From: Aquimonas sp002352135
Lineage (GTDB): Bacteria; Pseudomonadota; Gammaproteobacteria; Xanthomonadales; Xanthomonadaceae
Assembly (NCBI GenBank): GCA_035440755.1
Contig: DAORND010000006.1
Coordinates: forward strand, 1 to 64,000
Length of the DNA stretch: 64,000 bases
Direction of reading: 5' to 3'
Positions 44,005 to 53,571 of the stretch are shown piece after piece. Position 1 is the stretch's first letter. Each line of letters starts with the position of its first letter. Under the pieces are notes generated by a model, which saw nothing but the letters and a program-made list of their open reading frames with translations, did not search any database and was not told the DNA's origin. Both the position numbers and the translations under genes were made by a program.

Positions 44005-44686
44005 GAGCGGAGTCACCGCGCGGCGCGTAGCGGCGATCCAGCCAGATCGCCGCAGCCGTGCTCACCAGCACCGGAACAAACCAGGGCAGGATGCCCAAGG
44101 TCGGCGTTGTTTCGAGGCCCAGCCACTGCAATACCCGCCCAAGTCCGATCGAAAGAAACGCCACATGCGTTGCGGCGCCCGCGCCGAGCATGGCGCCAAG
44201 ATGTTCGCGAATCCACCAACGTGGCGTTGGCAAGGGCTGCGCACGCCGTCGCCACATGCTCACCGCCAAGCCGATTCCGATCAGACTGAAGCCCATCATC
44301 AGCACTTGGCCCTGCCAGACGCCATAGCCCGCCACCAAGAGTCCGCCCAGACCGTTGCAAGCGGCCAGCACGAGATAGCGCGAATCGCGAAATCCGGCTT
44401 GCGTGGCCTTGCGTTGAATCGCGCGCCAGCCCAGCCAGCATGAGCTCAGCGTGATCAACACCAGATAGAGCAGGAAGATCGCGGTACCCGGACGACTCCG
44501 TGCGAAGAAGTAACCCGCCATCGGCACCGCTGTCAGCATGATCGCGATCATCGCCAGCAGATAGATTTGCCCGCTACGCCGATGCAAGGGCGAGCCCTTG
44601 CGGGCCAGGGCGGCCAGCCAGAAGGTTGGCAAAGCGATGGCACCGGCCAGACCATGCAGACTGACCAACATCGAATACAGCTCCAT
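43949..44686 (-). CDS. Uncharacterised seven-helix-type membrane protein
   Basis: 245-residue integral membrane protein with about seven hydrophobic segments (first at about 10-27, last at about 208-228). I do not recognise a named family with confidence; the order of helices with short charged loops is reminiscent of DUF2306-like proteins. ATG at 44686 is the best start; its 3' end overlaps the convergent lipoprotein gene by 56 bases. It is divergent from the histidine kinase gene, separated by about 196 bases. Confidence 0.65.
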   Translation of the reverse strand: MELYSMLVSLHGLAGAIALPTFWLAALARKGSPLHRRSGQIYLLAMIAIMLTAVPMAGYFFARSRPGTAIFLLYLVLITLSSCWLGWRAIQRKATQAGFRDSRYLVLAACNGLGGLLVAGYGVWQGQVLMMGFSLIGIGLAVSMWRRRAQPLPTPRWWIREHLGAMLGAGAATHVAFLSIGLGRVLQWLGLETTPTLGILPWFVPVLVSTAAAIWLDRRYAPRGDSALNAPLRQVADPATPGGGR

Positions 44687-44882
44687 ACAGACATCTCCCA
44701 TGCGATCGGTTGCCAGCGCAGAGCGCGCGGTCGACAGGTCGACACGCTTGCACTGGTGCTGCACAGCGTGGGCGTTCGCATCGCTGCGTGGCAGGTGAGC
44801 AAGGTCACCCGCGAAGGGTGAGAAAAGTCACCTTCGGCCTGCGCGACCTTGTGGCGTGCGCCTCAGGCGGCATACTCGCGAC

Positions 44883-46064
44883 ATGACCGTCGACGTCCTC
44901 CCCATCCATTCACGCCGCTTTGCCTCCCAGTGCGTCGAGGTTTGCCGATCCCCATTGAACTGGGTCGCTGCCGCGACCTGGCTGGCGGTCACCCTGATCG
45001 TGCTGGAGCCCGCCCGCCTGCGCGCGGGAGACTTCACCGAATGGGCGGGACTGACCGCCTTGGCGACCATGTGGCTGGCCTATCTGTCGCTGGTCTGGAA
45101 CGCCCGCCGCGAAGGTGCTGAGAACTTGCGTGCGGAAATGTTGATGGTGCTGCAGGGTTTTGCTGTCCTGCTGGCCGACTACTGGCTGGCGGAAGGACAG
45201 ACTTCGATCCTGCTGATCGTGGTGGCCGGTCAACTCATGCATCTGCCGCAGCGTCGTCGTGCGGTCGCCTGGCTGCTGCTGTTCAACCTGCTGATGCTGG
45301 TCAGTTGGACGGCACGCCTTGGTCATCCTGCGCAGGTGCTGTTGTGGATGATGCCGATGCTGGCCTTCCAGGCCTTTTCCGCACTCACCAGTCACTACCA
45401 TCTGCGCGCCGAGCAGACCCGCGACGCCCTCGCTGCAGCCAATGCCGAGCTGTTGGCCACCCAATGCCTACTGGAACAAAGCGCACGCGCGGGCGAGCGT
45501 CTGGCGCTGTCGCGCGAACTGCACGATGTCGCCGGTCACAAACTTACCGCGCTGAAACTGCACCTGCGCCGCCTGGCGCGCGACTCGCAACTGGCGGATC
45601 GCGAAGAAGTGCGCATCAGCAGCGAACTGGCGGACGAATTGCTGGCCGACATCCGTGGCGTGGTCAGCGAATTGCGCCGTCACGACGGGCTGGATCTGCG
45701 CGAATCCCTGCAAGCACTGGCGCGCCCGATTCCTGGTGTGAGCTTCGCCCTGCAACTTGACCCCGACCTGCGGGTGGCGGATGTCGCGCAGGCCGAAGCC
45801 TTGCTGCGCATCGCGCAGGAAGGCATCACCAATGCCCTGCGCCACGCTCGCTCGCAAACACTGCGTCTCAGTTGTCGTCGCGACGGCGCGCAGATCGAAC
45901 TCTGCGTGGAAAGTGATGGCCCGGTCGCAATGCCGATTCAATTCGGCAACGGCCTGACGGGCATCCAGGAACGCCTGCAGGCGTTGGATGGCAAACTGCA
46001 ACTGCAAGCGCTGACACCTTCCGGGCTGCGACTCTGTGCCCGGCTGCCGGACGCTCCCGCGTGA
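44883..46064 (+). CDS. Sensor histidine kinase (HisKA_3 type)
   Basis: 393-residue kinase with about five hydrophobic segments in the first 170 residues, then a coiled-coil and the dimerisation/phosphoacceptor helix SRELHDVAGHKLTALKLHL (His near 225) and an HATPase_c domain with AQEGITNALRHA and FGNGLTGIQERL. The stimulus is unknown; the membrane part has no recognised sensor domain. ATG at 44883 is preferred to a GTG nine codons earlier. The stop overlaps the regulator start (GTGA), so they form a two-component pair. Confidence 0.88.
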   Translation: MTVDVLPIHSRRFASQCVEVCRSPLNWVAAATWLAVTLIVLEPARLRAGDFTEWAGLTALATMWLAYLSLVWNARREGAENLRAEMLMVLQGFAVLLADYWLAEGQTSILLIVVAGQLMHLPQRRRAVAWLLLFNLLMLVSWTARLGHPAQVLLWMMPMLAFQAFSALTSHYHLRAEQTRDALAAANAELLATQCLLEQSARAGERLALSRELHDVAGHKLTALKLHLRRLARDSQLADREEVRISSELADELLADIRGVVSELRRHDGLDLRESLQALARPIPGVSFALQLDPDLRVADVAQAEALLRIAQEGITNALRHARSQTLRLSCRRDGAQIELCVESDGPVAMPIQFGNGLTGIQERLQALDGKLQLQALTPSGLRLCARLPDAPA

Positions 46065-46690
46065 GCACACGAATTCGCATCGCCCTGTGTGACGATCAGG
46101 CCCTCGTATTGCGCGGCCTGTCCGCCTTGCTGCGCGACACCGGTGAGATCGACATCGCGCTCGAATGCAGTGATGCGGAGTCGCTGCTGGCGGTGCTGCC
46201 ACAGCATCCGGTGCAGGTCATCGTCAGTGATGTCCGTATGCCCGGACTGGGTGGTCTCGGCCTGATCGCTGCCCTCCGCGAACGCGGTGATGGCACACCT
46301 GTCCTGCTGCTCACCACCTTCGACGACAGCGAACTGATGCTGTCCGCGGTGCGTGCGGGTGCTCAGGGCTTTCTGCTGAAGGATGCGCAGCCCGAAGAAC
46401 TCTGCGCGGCCATCCGGCGTCTGGCCGACGGCGACACCCTGCTGCAACCGATCAGTCTCGGTGCGCTGCGCGCGCAATTGCCCGCACAGCCCGCAGGCGG
46501 TCACCTGACCGAGCGCGAGGCGAGCATCCTGCGTCTGGTGGCCGGTGGCTGCTCAAACAAGGAAATCGCCCGTGCGCTGCATCTTTCCGAGGGCACGGTG
46601 AAAAACTACATCACCGACATCCTGCTCAAACTCGACTGTCGCGACCGCACGCATGCGGTACTGAAAGCGATCACCCAGCGCCTGCTGTGA
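46061..46690 (+). CDS. NarL/LuxR-family response regulator
   Basis: 209-residue regulator: receiver domain with acidic pair CDDQ, phosphoacceptor Asp in VIVSDVRMPG and Lys in GFLLKDAQPEE; C-terminal LuxR HTH with LTEREASILRLVAGGCSNKE and LSEGTVKNYITDILLKL. GTG start overlaps the kinase stop by four bases. It converges with fliK, 9 bases apart; nothing indicates that it controls the flagellar genes. Confidence 0.92.
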   Translation: MSTRIRIALCDDQALVLRGLSALLRDTGEIDIALECSDAESLLAVLPQHPVQVIVSDVRMPGLGGLGLIAALRERGDGTPVLLLTTFDDSELMLSAVRAGAQGFLLKDAQPEELCAAIRRLADGDTLLQPISLGALRAQLPAQPAGGHLTEREASILRLVAGGCSNKEIARALHLSEGTVKNYITDILLKLDCRDRTHAVLKAITQRLL

Positions 46691-46699
46691 TGTCGTGCC

Positions 46700-48115
46700 T
46701 CAGGCGAACTCGTCCAGTCGTCCGGCAGACACCCGTCGCACTGGCACGGGCTGCGGCTCGGAAGTGGGCGCGTCTGACACCGACATGTCGACGGATGCCG
46801 TCGTCGAGGCGAATGTCGAACGCGACTCGCGTTGCTGACTTCCCACCTGCGCGTCACCAAGCTGGAAACCCTGCGCGGCGAGCAAGTCGCGTAGGCGCGG
46901 CAGTTGCGACTCGATGGCGGCACGCACCTCCGCATGGCTGCTGCCGAATTCGGCGCGCAGCGACTGCCCTTCCAGCTCCAAGGTGATATCCAGTCGACCC
47001 AGTTCCGCTGGATGCAATTCGAGCTCGGCGCGTTGAATCTTCTGCTGGCCCATCCACTGCATCTGCGTGGCGAGTTTGTCGACGAAATCGGTCTGCTGCG
47101 GCGTCAGCCCGTCCAGTTGGATAGACGAGATCGGAGCCATCACGGGCGCGGCGGCCGAATTGCCAATGGCCGGCGTCTGCCATGCACTGATCTCGTTGCG
47201 TAACGCGCCGACCGCGGTCGTCGGGGAGTCGTTCATGCCCGCTTTGGTTCGCTCGGGCAAAGGCAAGGTCACTGCCGTCGCAACGTCATCCGTTGACAGC
47301 GGCAAGTCCGAAGAGCGTGCCGCGTTGGCGGGCGAAGGGGCATCGGGCAAGCCTTGCGCGACCTTTGCGATGACGACAGGGGTGCTGGCAGCGGCGAGGT
47401 TCGAACGGTCGACTTCGCTGTCTGTCGAGAGCACAGCAAGATCCAATGCCAGATCGCTGGGCTGCACTGGCTTCGAGCTGTCTCCCAGGCCGGACGCCGA
47501 TGGTGGCGACTTGTTGGAGGCCGCCGCGACCACCGCCGTGGAAGACAGTGGGTTCGGTGCAACCACCGCTGCCGCGCTCGCGTCAGCTGCGCCCGATTCC
47601 GCCAACACCGGGGCCTGACCCGCCGTTGGCGACAAGGTCTGCTTCATGGCCAGTGAGTCGGCAGTCGAAAGCGCGCCAAACGCCATCGGCATGGCCGCAG
47701 CGCGCTGAGCGCGCAGTGACAGCGGCATCGCGCGGTCAAAACGGGCCTCGTCCAGCGCATTGGCTTGCCCATCCGGCGTCGCCGAATCGCGCCATTGCAT
47801 GGCGCTGTCCAACCATGGCAACAGCATGGGGCGACCGTCCTCCGGCAGGCCGGGCAACGCCACCAGCGGAACCGTTGCTGCCGGGAGCGCATCGACGTTT
47901 TGCGTGTCTGCAATGACGGCCGAATCAACAACGGCGTCCGATTTCTCCGCTGCCAGAGCGTCTTCGGAGGTCTCCTTCGCCGCCTCTTCGGCGCTCAGCA
48001 GACTCGCGAAATCGCTGGCTGGTGACTCAAGATCCGCAGCGGTCGCCTTGCCCGCCTGCGCCACCGAGGCCGACTTTGACGCCAGCGCGCCAAACAGTCC
48101 GGGCATCGCGTTCAA
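46700..48115 (-). CDS. fliK: Flagellar hook-length control protein FliK
   Basis: 471-residue protein with a long low-complexity Ala/Ser/Pro region (about 1-340) acting as the molecular ruler and a conserved C-terminal Flg_hook domain (about 345-435) with RAELELHPAELGRLDITLEL, which switches export specificity through FlhB. The start overlaps the fliJ stop by four bases. It ends the fliE-K cluster in this window, 9 bases from the convergent regulator. Confidence 0.88.
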   Translation of the reverse strand: MNAMPGLFGALASKSASVAQAGKATAADLESPASDFASLLSAEEAAKETSEDALAAEKSDAVVDSAVIADTQNVDALPAATVPLVALPGLPEDGRPMLLPWLDSAMQWRDSATPDGQANALDEARFDRAMPLSLRAQRAAAMPMAFGALSTADSLAMKQTLSPTAGQAPVLAESGAADASAAAVVAPNPLSSTAVVAAASNKSPPSASGLGDSSKPVQPSDLALDLAVLSTDSEVDRSNLAAASTPVVIAKVAQGLPDAPSPANAARSSDLPLSTDDVATAVTLPLPERTKAGMNDSPTTAVGALRNEISAWQTPAIGNSAAAPVMAPISSIQLDGLTPQQTDFVDKLATQMQWMGQQKIQRAELELHPAELGRLDITLELEGQSLRAEFGSSHAEVRAAIESQLPRLRDLLAAQGFQLGDAQVGSQQRESRSTFASTTASVDMSVSDAPTSEPQPVPVRRVSAGRLDEFA

Positions 48116-48378
48116 GAACCTTCTCCGTTGCGGTGGTGACCGCGAAGGGCGTGATCATCCAGTTCCTTCTGCAGGCGCTGTGCTTCCGCATGGCGTTCGC
48201 GCGCCGCATAGCTGTCAGCCAGTTTGTCGAGCATGGCGACCTCGCGACTGGCCAGCAGCAAGCGGGCACGTTCGAGTTCGACATTTTCCTTGGCCTTGTC
48301 GACCGCCTTGGTCTGTGTCTTCACCGCATCGTCCAGTCGATCAAGAAATGCGCTGCGGTTCTGCAACATGGATGCGGT
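48112..48378 (-). CDS. fliJ: Flagellar export protein FliJ, C-terminal part (5' end in assembly gap)
   Basis: Only the last 88 or so codons are readable; the start lies in the run of N. The sequence is highly charged and helical (KENVELERARLLLASREVA, EAQRLQKELDDHALRG), as expected for the coiled-coil FliJ that stimulates the FliI ATPase. FliJ is usually about 145-150 residues, so roughly 55-60 residues are missing. Position between fliI and fliK supports the call. Confidence 0.8.
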   Translation of the reverse strand, partial: TASMLQNRSAFLDRLDDAVKTQTKAVDKAKENVELERARLLLASREVAMLDKLADSYAARERHAEAQRLQKELDDHALRGHHRNGEGS

Positions 48379-48478
48379 NNNNNNNNNNNNNNNNNNNNNN
48401 NNNNNNNNNNNNNNNNNNNNNNNNNNNNNNNNNNNNNNNNNNNNNNNNNNNNNNNNNNNNNNNNNNNNNNNNNNNNNN
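48379..48478. other. Assembly gap of 100 N
   Basis: Exactly 100 N, a usual placeholder for unknown length. It removes the end of fliI and the start of fliJ. From usual protein lengths about 20 codons of fliI and 55-60 of fliJ are lost, which would need more than 200 bases, so the true gap is probably longer than drawn. Confidence 0.98.
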
Positions 48479-49790
48479 CGGCCGCGTCATTGACGTCCTG
48501 ACTCAGAAAACGCATCAGTGCGGGCCAGCGCCGCAGCGCATCGTCGACCCGTGGGTCGGAGCCTTTCTGGTAGGCACCAATGGCAATCAGATCCTTGTGA
48601 CTCGAATAGGCCGACATCATTTGCCGGACCTCACCGATGCGCGCGCGCCACTTGGCATCCGTGATGTCGGTCGCCACGCGACTGACCGAGGCTTCGACAT
48701 CAATGGCCGGATAGCGCCCTCCTTCCGCCACCGCGCGCGACAGCACGACGTGACCATCGAGAATCGCTCGCGAGGCATCGGAAATCGGCTCATGCACGTC
48801 ATCACCCTCGGTGAGCACCGTATAGAACGCAGTGATCGAGCCCTGTCCCATCGAACCATTGCCCGCGCGTTCGACTAACTGCGGCAAGCGCGCGAACACC
48901 GATGGCGGATAACCGCGTGTGGTGGGCGGCTCGCCCACCGACAGGCCGATCTCACGCTGAGCCTGCGCGAATCGGGTCAACGAATCCATGAGCAACAGCA
49001 CGTTCTTGCCCTGATCGCGGAAATACTCGGCGATCGCGGTGGCGCGAAACGCGCCGTGCAAGCGTGCCAGCGGCGGTCGATCCGCAGGTGTGGCGACCAC
49101 CACGGCGCGATTCAAACCCATCTGGCCCAGCGTGTTTTCCACGAAATCACGCACTTCGCGACCACGCTCGCCGATCAATCCGACCACCACGACATCCGCC
49201 GAGGTGTAACGCGTCATCATGCCCAGCAAGGTCGATTTGCCGACGCCCGAACCCGCGAACAAGCCGACGCGCTGACCTCGACCGATGGGAATCAGCGCGT
49301 TGATCGCGCGTACGCCCACATCCAGCGATTGATGGATCGGCTCGCGCTGCAAGGGGTTGATCGGCGTTCCCAGTAGCTTGGTGGCGGCATCCAAACGCAG
49401 CTCGCCGCGACCATCCAGTGGCACACCCTCGCCATCGATCACGCGCCCAAGCAAGGCGTCACCCACAGCGACCAGACCTTCCCCGGACTTGGGTACGACG
49501 CGCGCATTGGGCAACAAGCCCTGCACTTCGGTGCTGGGCATCAGAAACGTGCGATCACCGGCGAAGCCGACCACCTCGGCGTCCACCCATTCGCCATCGT
49601 GGGTTTCAATATGCGCGTTGGCACCCAGCGGCATCTCGCAACCCACGGCTTCGATGGTCAGTCCGACCACGCGCTTCAGTACCCCTTCGCGCAGGAACTC
49701 ACGCGCGTGCAAGGCTTCCGGCATGCGTCGCTGCAGTCGCGCAGCGAGACGTCGATTGCGCGCCTGCAACCAGTCGGGCACGGCGTTCAT
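48479..49790 (-). CDS. fliI: Flagellar export ATPase FliI (3' end in assembly gap)
   Basis: About 437 residues are readable. Walker A GLFAGSGVGKSTLLGMM, IGERGREVRDFVE and the SDASRAILDGHVVLSRAVAEGG segment identify the type III export ATPase, a homologue of the F1 beta subunit that works with FliH and FliJ. The C-terminus after SQDVNDAA is lost in the run of N; any reading through it is artificial. The start overlaps fliH by four bases. Confidence 0.93.
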
Positions 49791-50458
49791 GGACTCGACT
49801 CCTCGGCGGCGGCGTCCTTTGCTGCATCGGTCGACGCGGTCGTCTTGCGCAGGCGCTGCAGGATCTGTTCGAGACGTGTATTGATCCGCGCGTCAAGCCG
49901 CACGTCTTCGGCGTGCACGCGCAAGTCGCCTCGGCCAAGACTGGCATCCGCTGCCAGTCTCGCGTGGTGCAGCTCACCCAACAACGGCCTGAGCAAAGCC
50001 AGATCATCCGGATGCAGGCGAACCTCGACGCGACGTCGGCTTTCACCGAGACTTTCCACGGCCTCGTGAACCAGCGCCGCCAGCCGCTCCGGCTGTTCGA
50101 CATAGGTTTCGCGCAACAGCAGGCCCGCAATGCGCGTCGCCAGGCTCGCCAAGGCTTGTTCAACGTCGTCCTCAAGCTGCGCCATCGGGCGCAACAGGGC
50201 GTCCAACAGACCCTCCAATCGAGCAACCACGACGCGCGCTTCGGCCTGCGCCTGGGCCTGTCCTTCACGATAGCCATCCGCATGCCCTTCCGCATGCGCA
50301 GCGCGCTGAATGGCCTCGATTTCCTCCAGAGTGGGCGGCTGCGGCGGCAGTTCCACGCCTGCGCCTGCTGGCCTCGGTTCGTCCAGCGAAGGCACCTCCC
50401 AGCGCACCGCTCCCGGCAGGTCAGGCAACACCGAGCGGGGCGCGCCAACGTTGCTCAT
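49787..50458 (-). CDS. fliH: Flagellar export regulator FliH
   Basis: 223-residue protein with an N-terminal Pro-rich part, a GxxxG-like Ala/Gly helix (EGHADGYREGQAQAQAEA, about 55-75) typical of FliH, and a C-terminal V-ATPase subunit E-like region. It forms a stator and negative regulator of FliI. Its ATG shares one base with the fliG stop (TGATG) and its stop overlaps fliI by four bases. Confidence 0.88.
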   Translation of the reverse strand: MSNVGAPRSVLPDLPGAVRWEVPSLDEPRPAGAGVELPPQPPTLEEIEAIQRAAHAEGHADGYREGQAQAQAEARVVVARLEGLLDALLRPMAQLEDDVEQALASLATRIAGLLLRETYVEQPERLAALVHEAVESLGESRRRVEVRLHPDDLALLRPLLGELHHARLAADASLGRGDLRVHAEDVRLDARINTRLEQILQRLRKTTASTDAAKDAAAEESSP

Positions 50459-51468
50459 CAGACGAACTCCTCACCCTTGCCGCCAATCTGGATTTCGCCA
50501 GCCTCAACCATGCGGCGGACGATGGCGAGAATCTCCTTCTGCGCGCCTTCGACATCCGACAGCTTGGCGGGTCCACGTACTTCCATGTCTTCCTGCAACA
50601 TTGCCGCCGCGCGCTGCGACATGTTCTTGAGAATCTTGTCCTTGACCTTCGTATCGGCGCCGCGCAATGCCAGCCCGAGCTTGTCGCCGGGGACTTCACG
50701 CAGCACTGTCTGCACCGCCTTGTCGTCCAGATCGGCGACGTTGTCGAACACGAACATCAACTCCTGAATGGCAGCGGCCAGCTCGGGATCGACCTGCGCA
50801 ATCGCACTGCTGATGGCCTGCTCGGTGGTCGCATCGAGGAAGTTGATGATGTTGGCGGCCACCTTCACGCCGCCCACCTGCGAGGAATTCATGTTCTGGT
50901 TGCCCGAGAACTGTTTTTCCAGAATGTCGTTCAGTTCATTCAGCGCATTCGGTGGAATGCCATCCAAGGTGGCGATGCGCATCAGCGCGTCGGAACGCAG
51001 GCGTGCCGGTAGCAGTTTGATCACGTCCGCCGCCTGATCACTGTCCAGATAGGCCAGCACGATGGCGATGATCTGCGGATGCTCGTTGCGGATGAGATCG
51101 GCGATGGCACGCGGGTCCATCCACTTCAACGTTTCCAGCCCTTTGCTGTTGCGTCCCAGCAGGATGCGATCAATCAGCCCACCGGCTTTGTCCTCGCCCA
51201 GCGCCTGCACCAGCACCTTGCGGACGTAATCGTCGGCGCCCATGCCGAACGAGGTTTGCGTCCCCAGTTCGGCATGAAAAGCGTCGACGACTTCGCCAAC
51301 CTGATCGCGGGTGACATTGCTGATCGTGGCCATGGCCAAGCCCAGTTTCTGCACCTCTTTGGCATTCAACTGGCGCAGCACTTCCGCCGCTTCCGCTTCG
51401 CCCAGCGACATCAGCAGTACGGCGGCGCGTTGTGTCCCGGTCAAGGGTTCTTGCGTGGTCTCAGCCAT
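50458..51468 (-). CDS. fliG: Flagellar motor switch protein FliG
   Basis: 336-residue rotor protein of the C-ring. The EHPQ motif NEHPQIIAIVLAYLD, the middle domain and the C-terminal torque helix region with charged residues GLALRGADTKVKDKILKNMS are visible. It overlaps fliF by eight bases and interacts with the FliF C-terminus encoded just upstream. Confidence 0.95.
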   Translation of the reverse strand: MAETTQEPLTGTQRAAVLLMSLGEAEAAEVLRQLNAKEVQKLGLAMATISNVTRDQVGEVVDAFHAELGTQTSFGMGADDYVRKVLVQALGEDKAGGLIDRILLGRNSKGLETLKWMDPRAIADLIRNEHPQIIAIVLAYLDSDQAADVIKLLPARLRSDALMRIATLDGIPPNALNELNDILEKQFSGNQNMNSSQVGGVKVAANIINFLDATTEQAISSAIAQVDPELAAAIQELMFVFDNVADLDDKAVQTVLREVPGDKLGLALRGADTKVKDKILKNMSQRAAAMLQEDMEVRGPAKLSDVEGAQKEILAIVRRMVEAGEIQIGGKGEEFV

Positions 51469-53170
51469 CGGTCGCTACCCAGTTCTTGATCACTTGCGCG
51501 ACGACCTTGGGGTCTTGCGAAACGGCCGCCCGCGCGACTTTGAGTTTCTCGTCCAGGGAATTCGGGTCCGGCATGCCATGGGCATTGGCATCGTCCTCGG
51601 ACTCATCGGCCAGCAGCGCCTGGGATCGACGCCCGGGCAGCAATGGCCGCTCATGATCCTGGTCCTCGCCTTCCTGCTCGTCGGCCGCCAGTGCTCGCGG
51701 TGCCGGTTGGGTAATGGAACGCAGTGCCGGACGCAGCACCGCGAAAATCAGCAGCAGCACAATTCCCGCGCCCAACACCATGCGCCCGATGTCGAGCACC
51801 CATGGCTGTTGCCAAATCGGAATTTCCTCGGCGACAAAATCGTCGACCTCGCGCACGAACGGCGAGTTCATCACCGTCACCGCGTCGCCACGCTCAGCAC
51901 TGAATCCGATGGCTTGCTTGACCAACTCCTCGACCTGCGCCAACTGTTCGGGCGTCAGCGGTTGCGCGGCGGCCACCGTTGTTGCAGCGGGTGTCGTTGC
52001 AGGATCCGCATCGGTCGCACTGGCGGGGTCCGCTGCGGGATCCGCAGCAGGATCGGTCGCCGCCACCGCGGTGGAGGCGGTTGCGGAAAGAATGTGGTCG
52101 ATCAGCACGGCCGCCGTGACGCGGGTAACGCGTCCGGTGTTGTTACGACTATGGCTGAGGGTGCGATCCAACTCGAAGTTGCGCGTGCTGCTGCGCGACG
52201 CGGTCTGGGGTCCTGTCGCTGCCGCCTCGGCCGCGCCGGGCGGTGTGTTCGCCACCGCGCCCGGCACGCCTTCGGCCTGCGGCGTCGAGGTGGTGGACTC
52301 CGCGACCTGCTCGCTACGCAATTTTTCCGGATCGGGGACAAACGATTCACGGGCTTCTTCTATCACCGAGAAATCCATGTCCACGCTGACCTGCGCACTG
52401 ACGCGCCCCGGCCCAGCCATGGGTTCCAGCAAGGATTGAATGCGCTCAATCAGACTCTGCTCAATCCGGCGGCGCTGCTCGAATTGCATGGCGCTGAGCA
52501 CGTTCGGATCGTCGGGATCGTTCTGGCTCAGCAACCGTCCGGCCTGGTCGATCACAGTTACCCGCTCAGGCGCGAGGTCGGGAATGCTGGATGCCACCAA
52601 GTGCACAATCGCGTCGACCTGGGCACGCTCCATGGCGCGACCGGCGTACAACTGCAGCATCACTGAGGCGCTGGCTGGCTGACGCTGACGGGTGAAGGCG
52701 CTGGGCTTGGGCAAGGCCAGATGGACACGCGCTTCGCGCACCGGGCGCAGCTCGCGAATGGTGCGGGCGATTTCGGTTTCCAGGGCGTGCTGATAGCGCG
52801 CCGACTCGACAAACTGGCTCGTCCCGAAACCCGGGTTTTCGCTCATCGACTCCACGCCCGCCCGCGTTCCCTGTGGCAAACCCAAAGTCGCGAGCTTCAT
52901 GCGGGCTTCGCGGACCTTGGCTTCGGGCACACGAATCTCACCGGTCACAAGGTCCACTTCGTAGTCGATCTGCGCGGCACGCAAGGCCTCCACCACCTCG
53001 GCGGCATCGCGATCACCAAGCCCGGAGAACAGCGCCACTTTGCCGGGTGACAAGGACCAGAAGAACAGCGCGATGCCCGCCGCAATGGTTGCTGCCAGCG
53101 TCAGCAATGCGCCGGTCTGGCGGATGGCCGGAATGTCCTTGAGATTGGCAAGTCGCAGATCAGTCGCCAT
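51461..53170 (-). CDS. fliF: Flagellar MS-ring protein FliF
   Basis: 569-residue ring protein with two transmembrane helices (about 21-41 and 455-478), the YscJ-like ring-building motifs (GDRDAAEVVEALRAAQIDYE) and a long Ala/Asp/Pro/Thr linker of repeated ATDPAADPA-like units (about 375-405). The C-terminal QDPKVVAQVIKNWVATDG is the FliG-binding tail. It starts 8 bases after fliE. Confidence 0.95.
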   Translation of the reverse strand: MATDLRLANLKDIPAIRQTGALLTLAATIAAGIALFFWSLSPGKVALFSGLGDRDAAEVVEALRAAQIDYEVDLVTGEIRVPEAKVREARMKLATLGLPQGTRAGVESMSENPGFGTSQFVESARYQHALETEIARTIRELRPVREARVHLALPKPSAFTRQRQPASASVMLQLYAGRAMERAQVDAIVHLVASSIPDLAPERVTVIDQAGRLLSQNDPDDPNVLSAMQFEQRRRIEQSLIERIQSLLEPMAGPGRVSAQVSVDMDFSVIEEARESFVPDPEKLRSEQVAESTTSTPQAEGVPGAVANTPPGAAEAAATGPQTASRSSTRNFELDRTLSHSRNNTGRVTRVTAAVLIDHILSATASTAVAATDPAADPAADPASATDADPATTPAATTVAAAQPLTPEQLAQVEELVKQAIGFSAERGDAVTVMNSPFVREVDDFVAEEIPIWQQPWVLDIGRMVLGAGIVLLLIFAVLRPALRSITQPAPRALAADEQEGEDQDHERPLLPGRRSQALLADESEDDANAHGMPDPNSLDEKLKVARAAVSQDPKVVAQVIKNWVATDG

Positions 53171-53178
53171 GACTCACC

Positions 53179-53508
53179 TCACAAGGGCATGTTCATCACG
53201 TCCTGATAAGCCTGGACGAGACGGTTGCGGACTTCGACCGTGGCCCGGAAGCTCACGGCCGCCTCTTGCTGTGCCAGCATCACGCGGACCAGATCGATAT
53301 TCGGATCGCCCATTTCAAAGCCGCGCGCCAAGGTTGCGGATTCCTGCTGCTGCGTATTGACCTGATTGAGCGCCTTCTTGAACGTCGCGCCGAAACTGCT
53401 TTCCGCCGCCACCGGGGCGGATTCGGCAGCGCTTGGACGCAGCGCCGTGCTCTGCCCTTGCAGGTTGCGGATCTGCGAAAGAATCGAGGAGATCGTGGCG
53501 TCGCTCAT
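53179..53508 (-). CDS. fliE: Flagellar hook-basal body protein FliE
   Basis: 109-residue rod/MS-ring junction protein with SFGATFKKALNQVNTQQQES and the C-terminal LVRVMLAQQEAAVSFRATVEVRNR followed by LVQAYQDVMNMPL (family-typical). It heads the fliE-F-G-H-I-J-K operon and has a sigma-54-like promoter upstream. Confidence 0.94.
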   Translation of the reverse strand: MSDATISSILSQIRNLQGQSTALRPSAAESAPVAAESSFGATFKKALNQVNTQQQESATLARGFEMGDPNIDLVRVMLAQQEAAVSFRATVEVRNRLVQAYQDVMNMPL

Positions 53509-53549
53509 GGCGGCGAAGGCTCGTGTGGAAACGTGTTCATCCCGTTCCT

Positions 53550-53565
53550 AGCAAGAGCCATGCCC
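53550..53565 (-). promoter_or_regulatory. Sigma-54 promoter upstream of fliE
   Basis: On the minus strand GGGCATG-N4-TTGCT matches the TGGCACG-N4-TTGCW consensus with the invariant GG and GC at the correct 12-base distance. Start of transcription would be near 53538, about 30 bases before the fliE ATG. With rpoN and fleQ encoded directly upstream, RpoN/FleQ control of fliE-K is a natural reading. Motif match by eye only. Confidence 0.7.
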
Positions 53566-53571
53566 GCTGCG

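Noticed and set aside
48321..48478. Continuation of fliI through the run of N
   Set aside because: Bases are unknown; the residues beyond it are antisense shadow of fliJ in another frame.
52000..52080. Repeat region in fliF
   Set aside because: The repeated Ala/Asp/Pro codons form a flexible linker in one reading frame; not a DNA repeat of independent interest.
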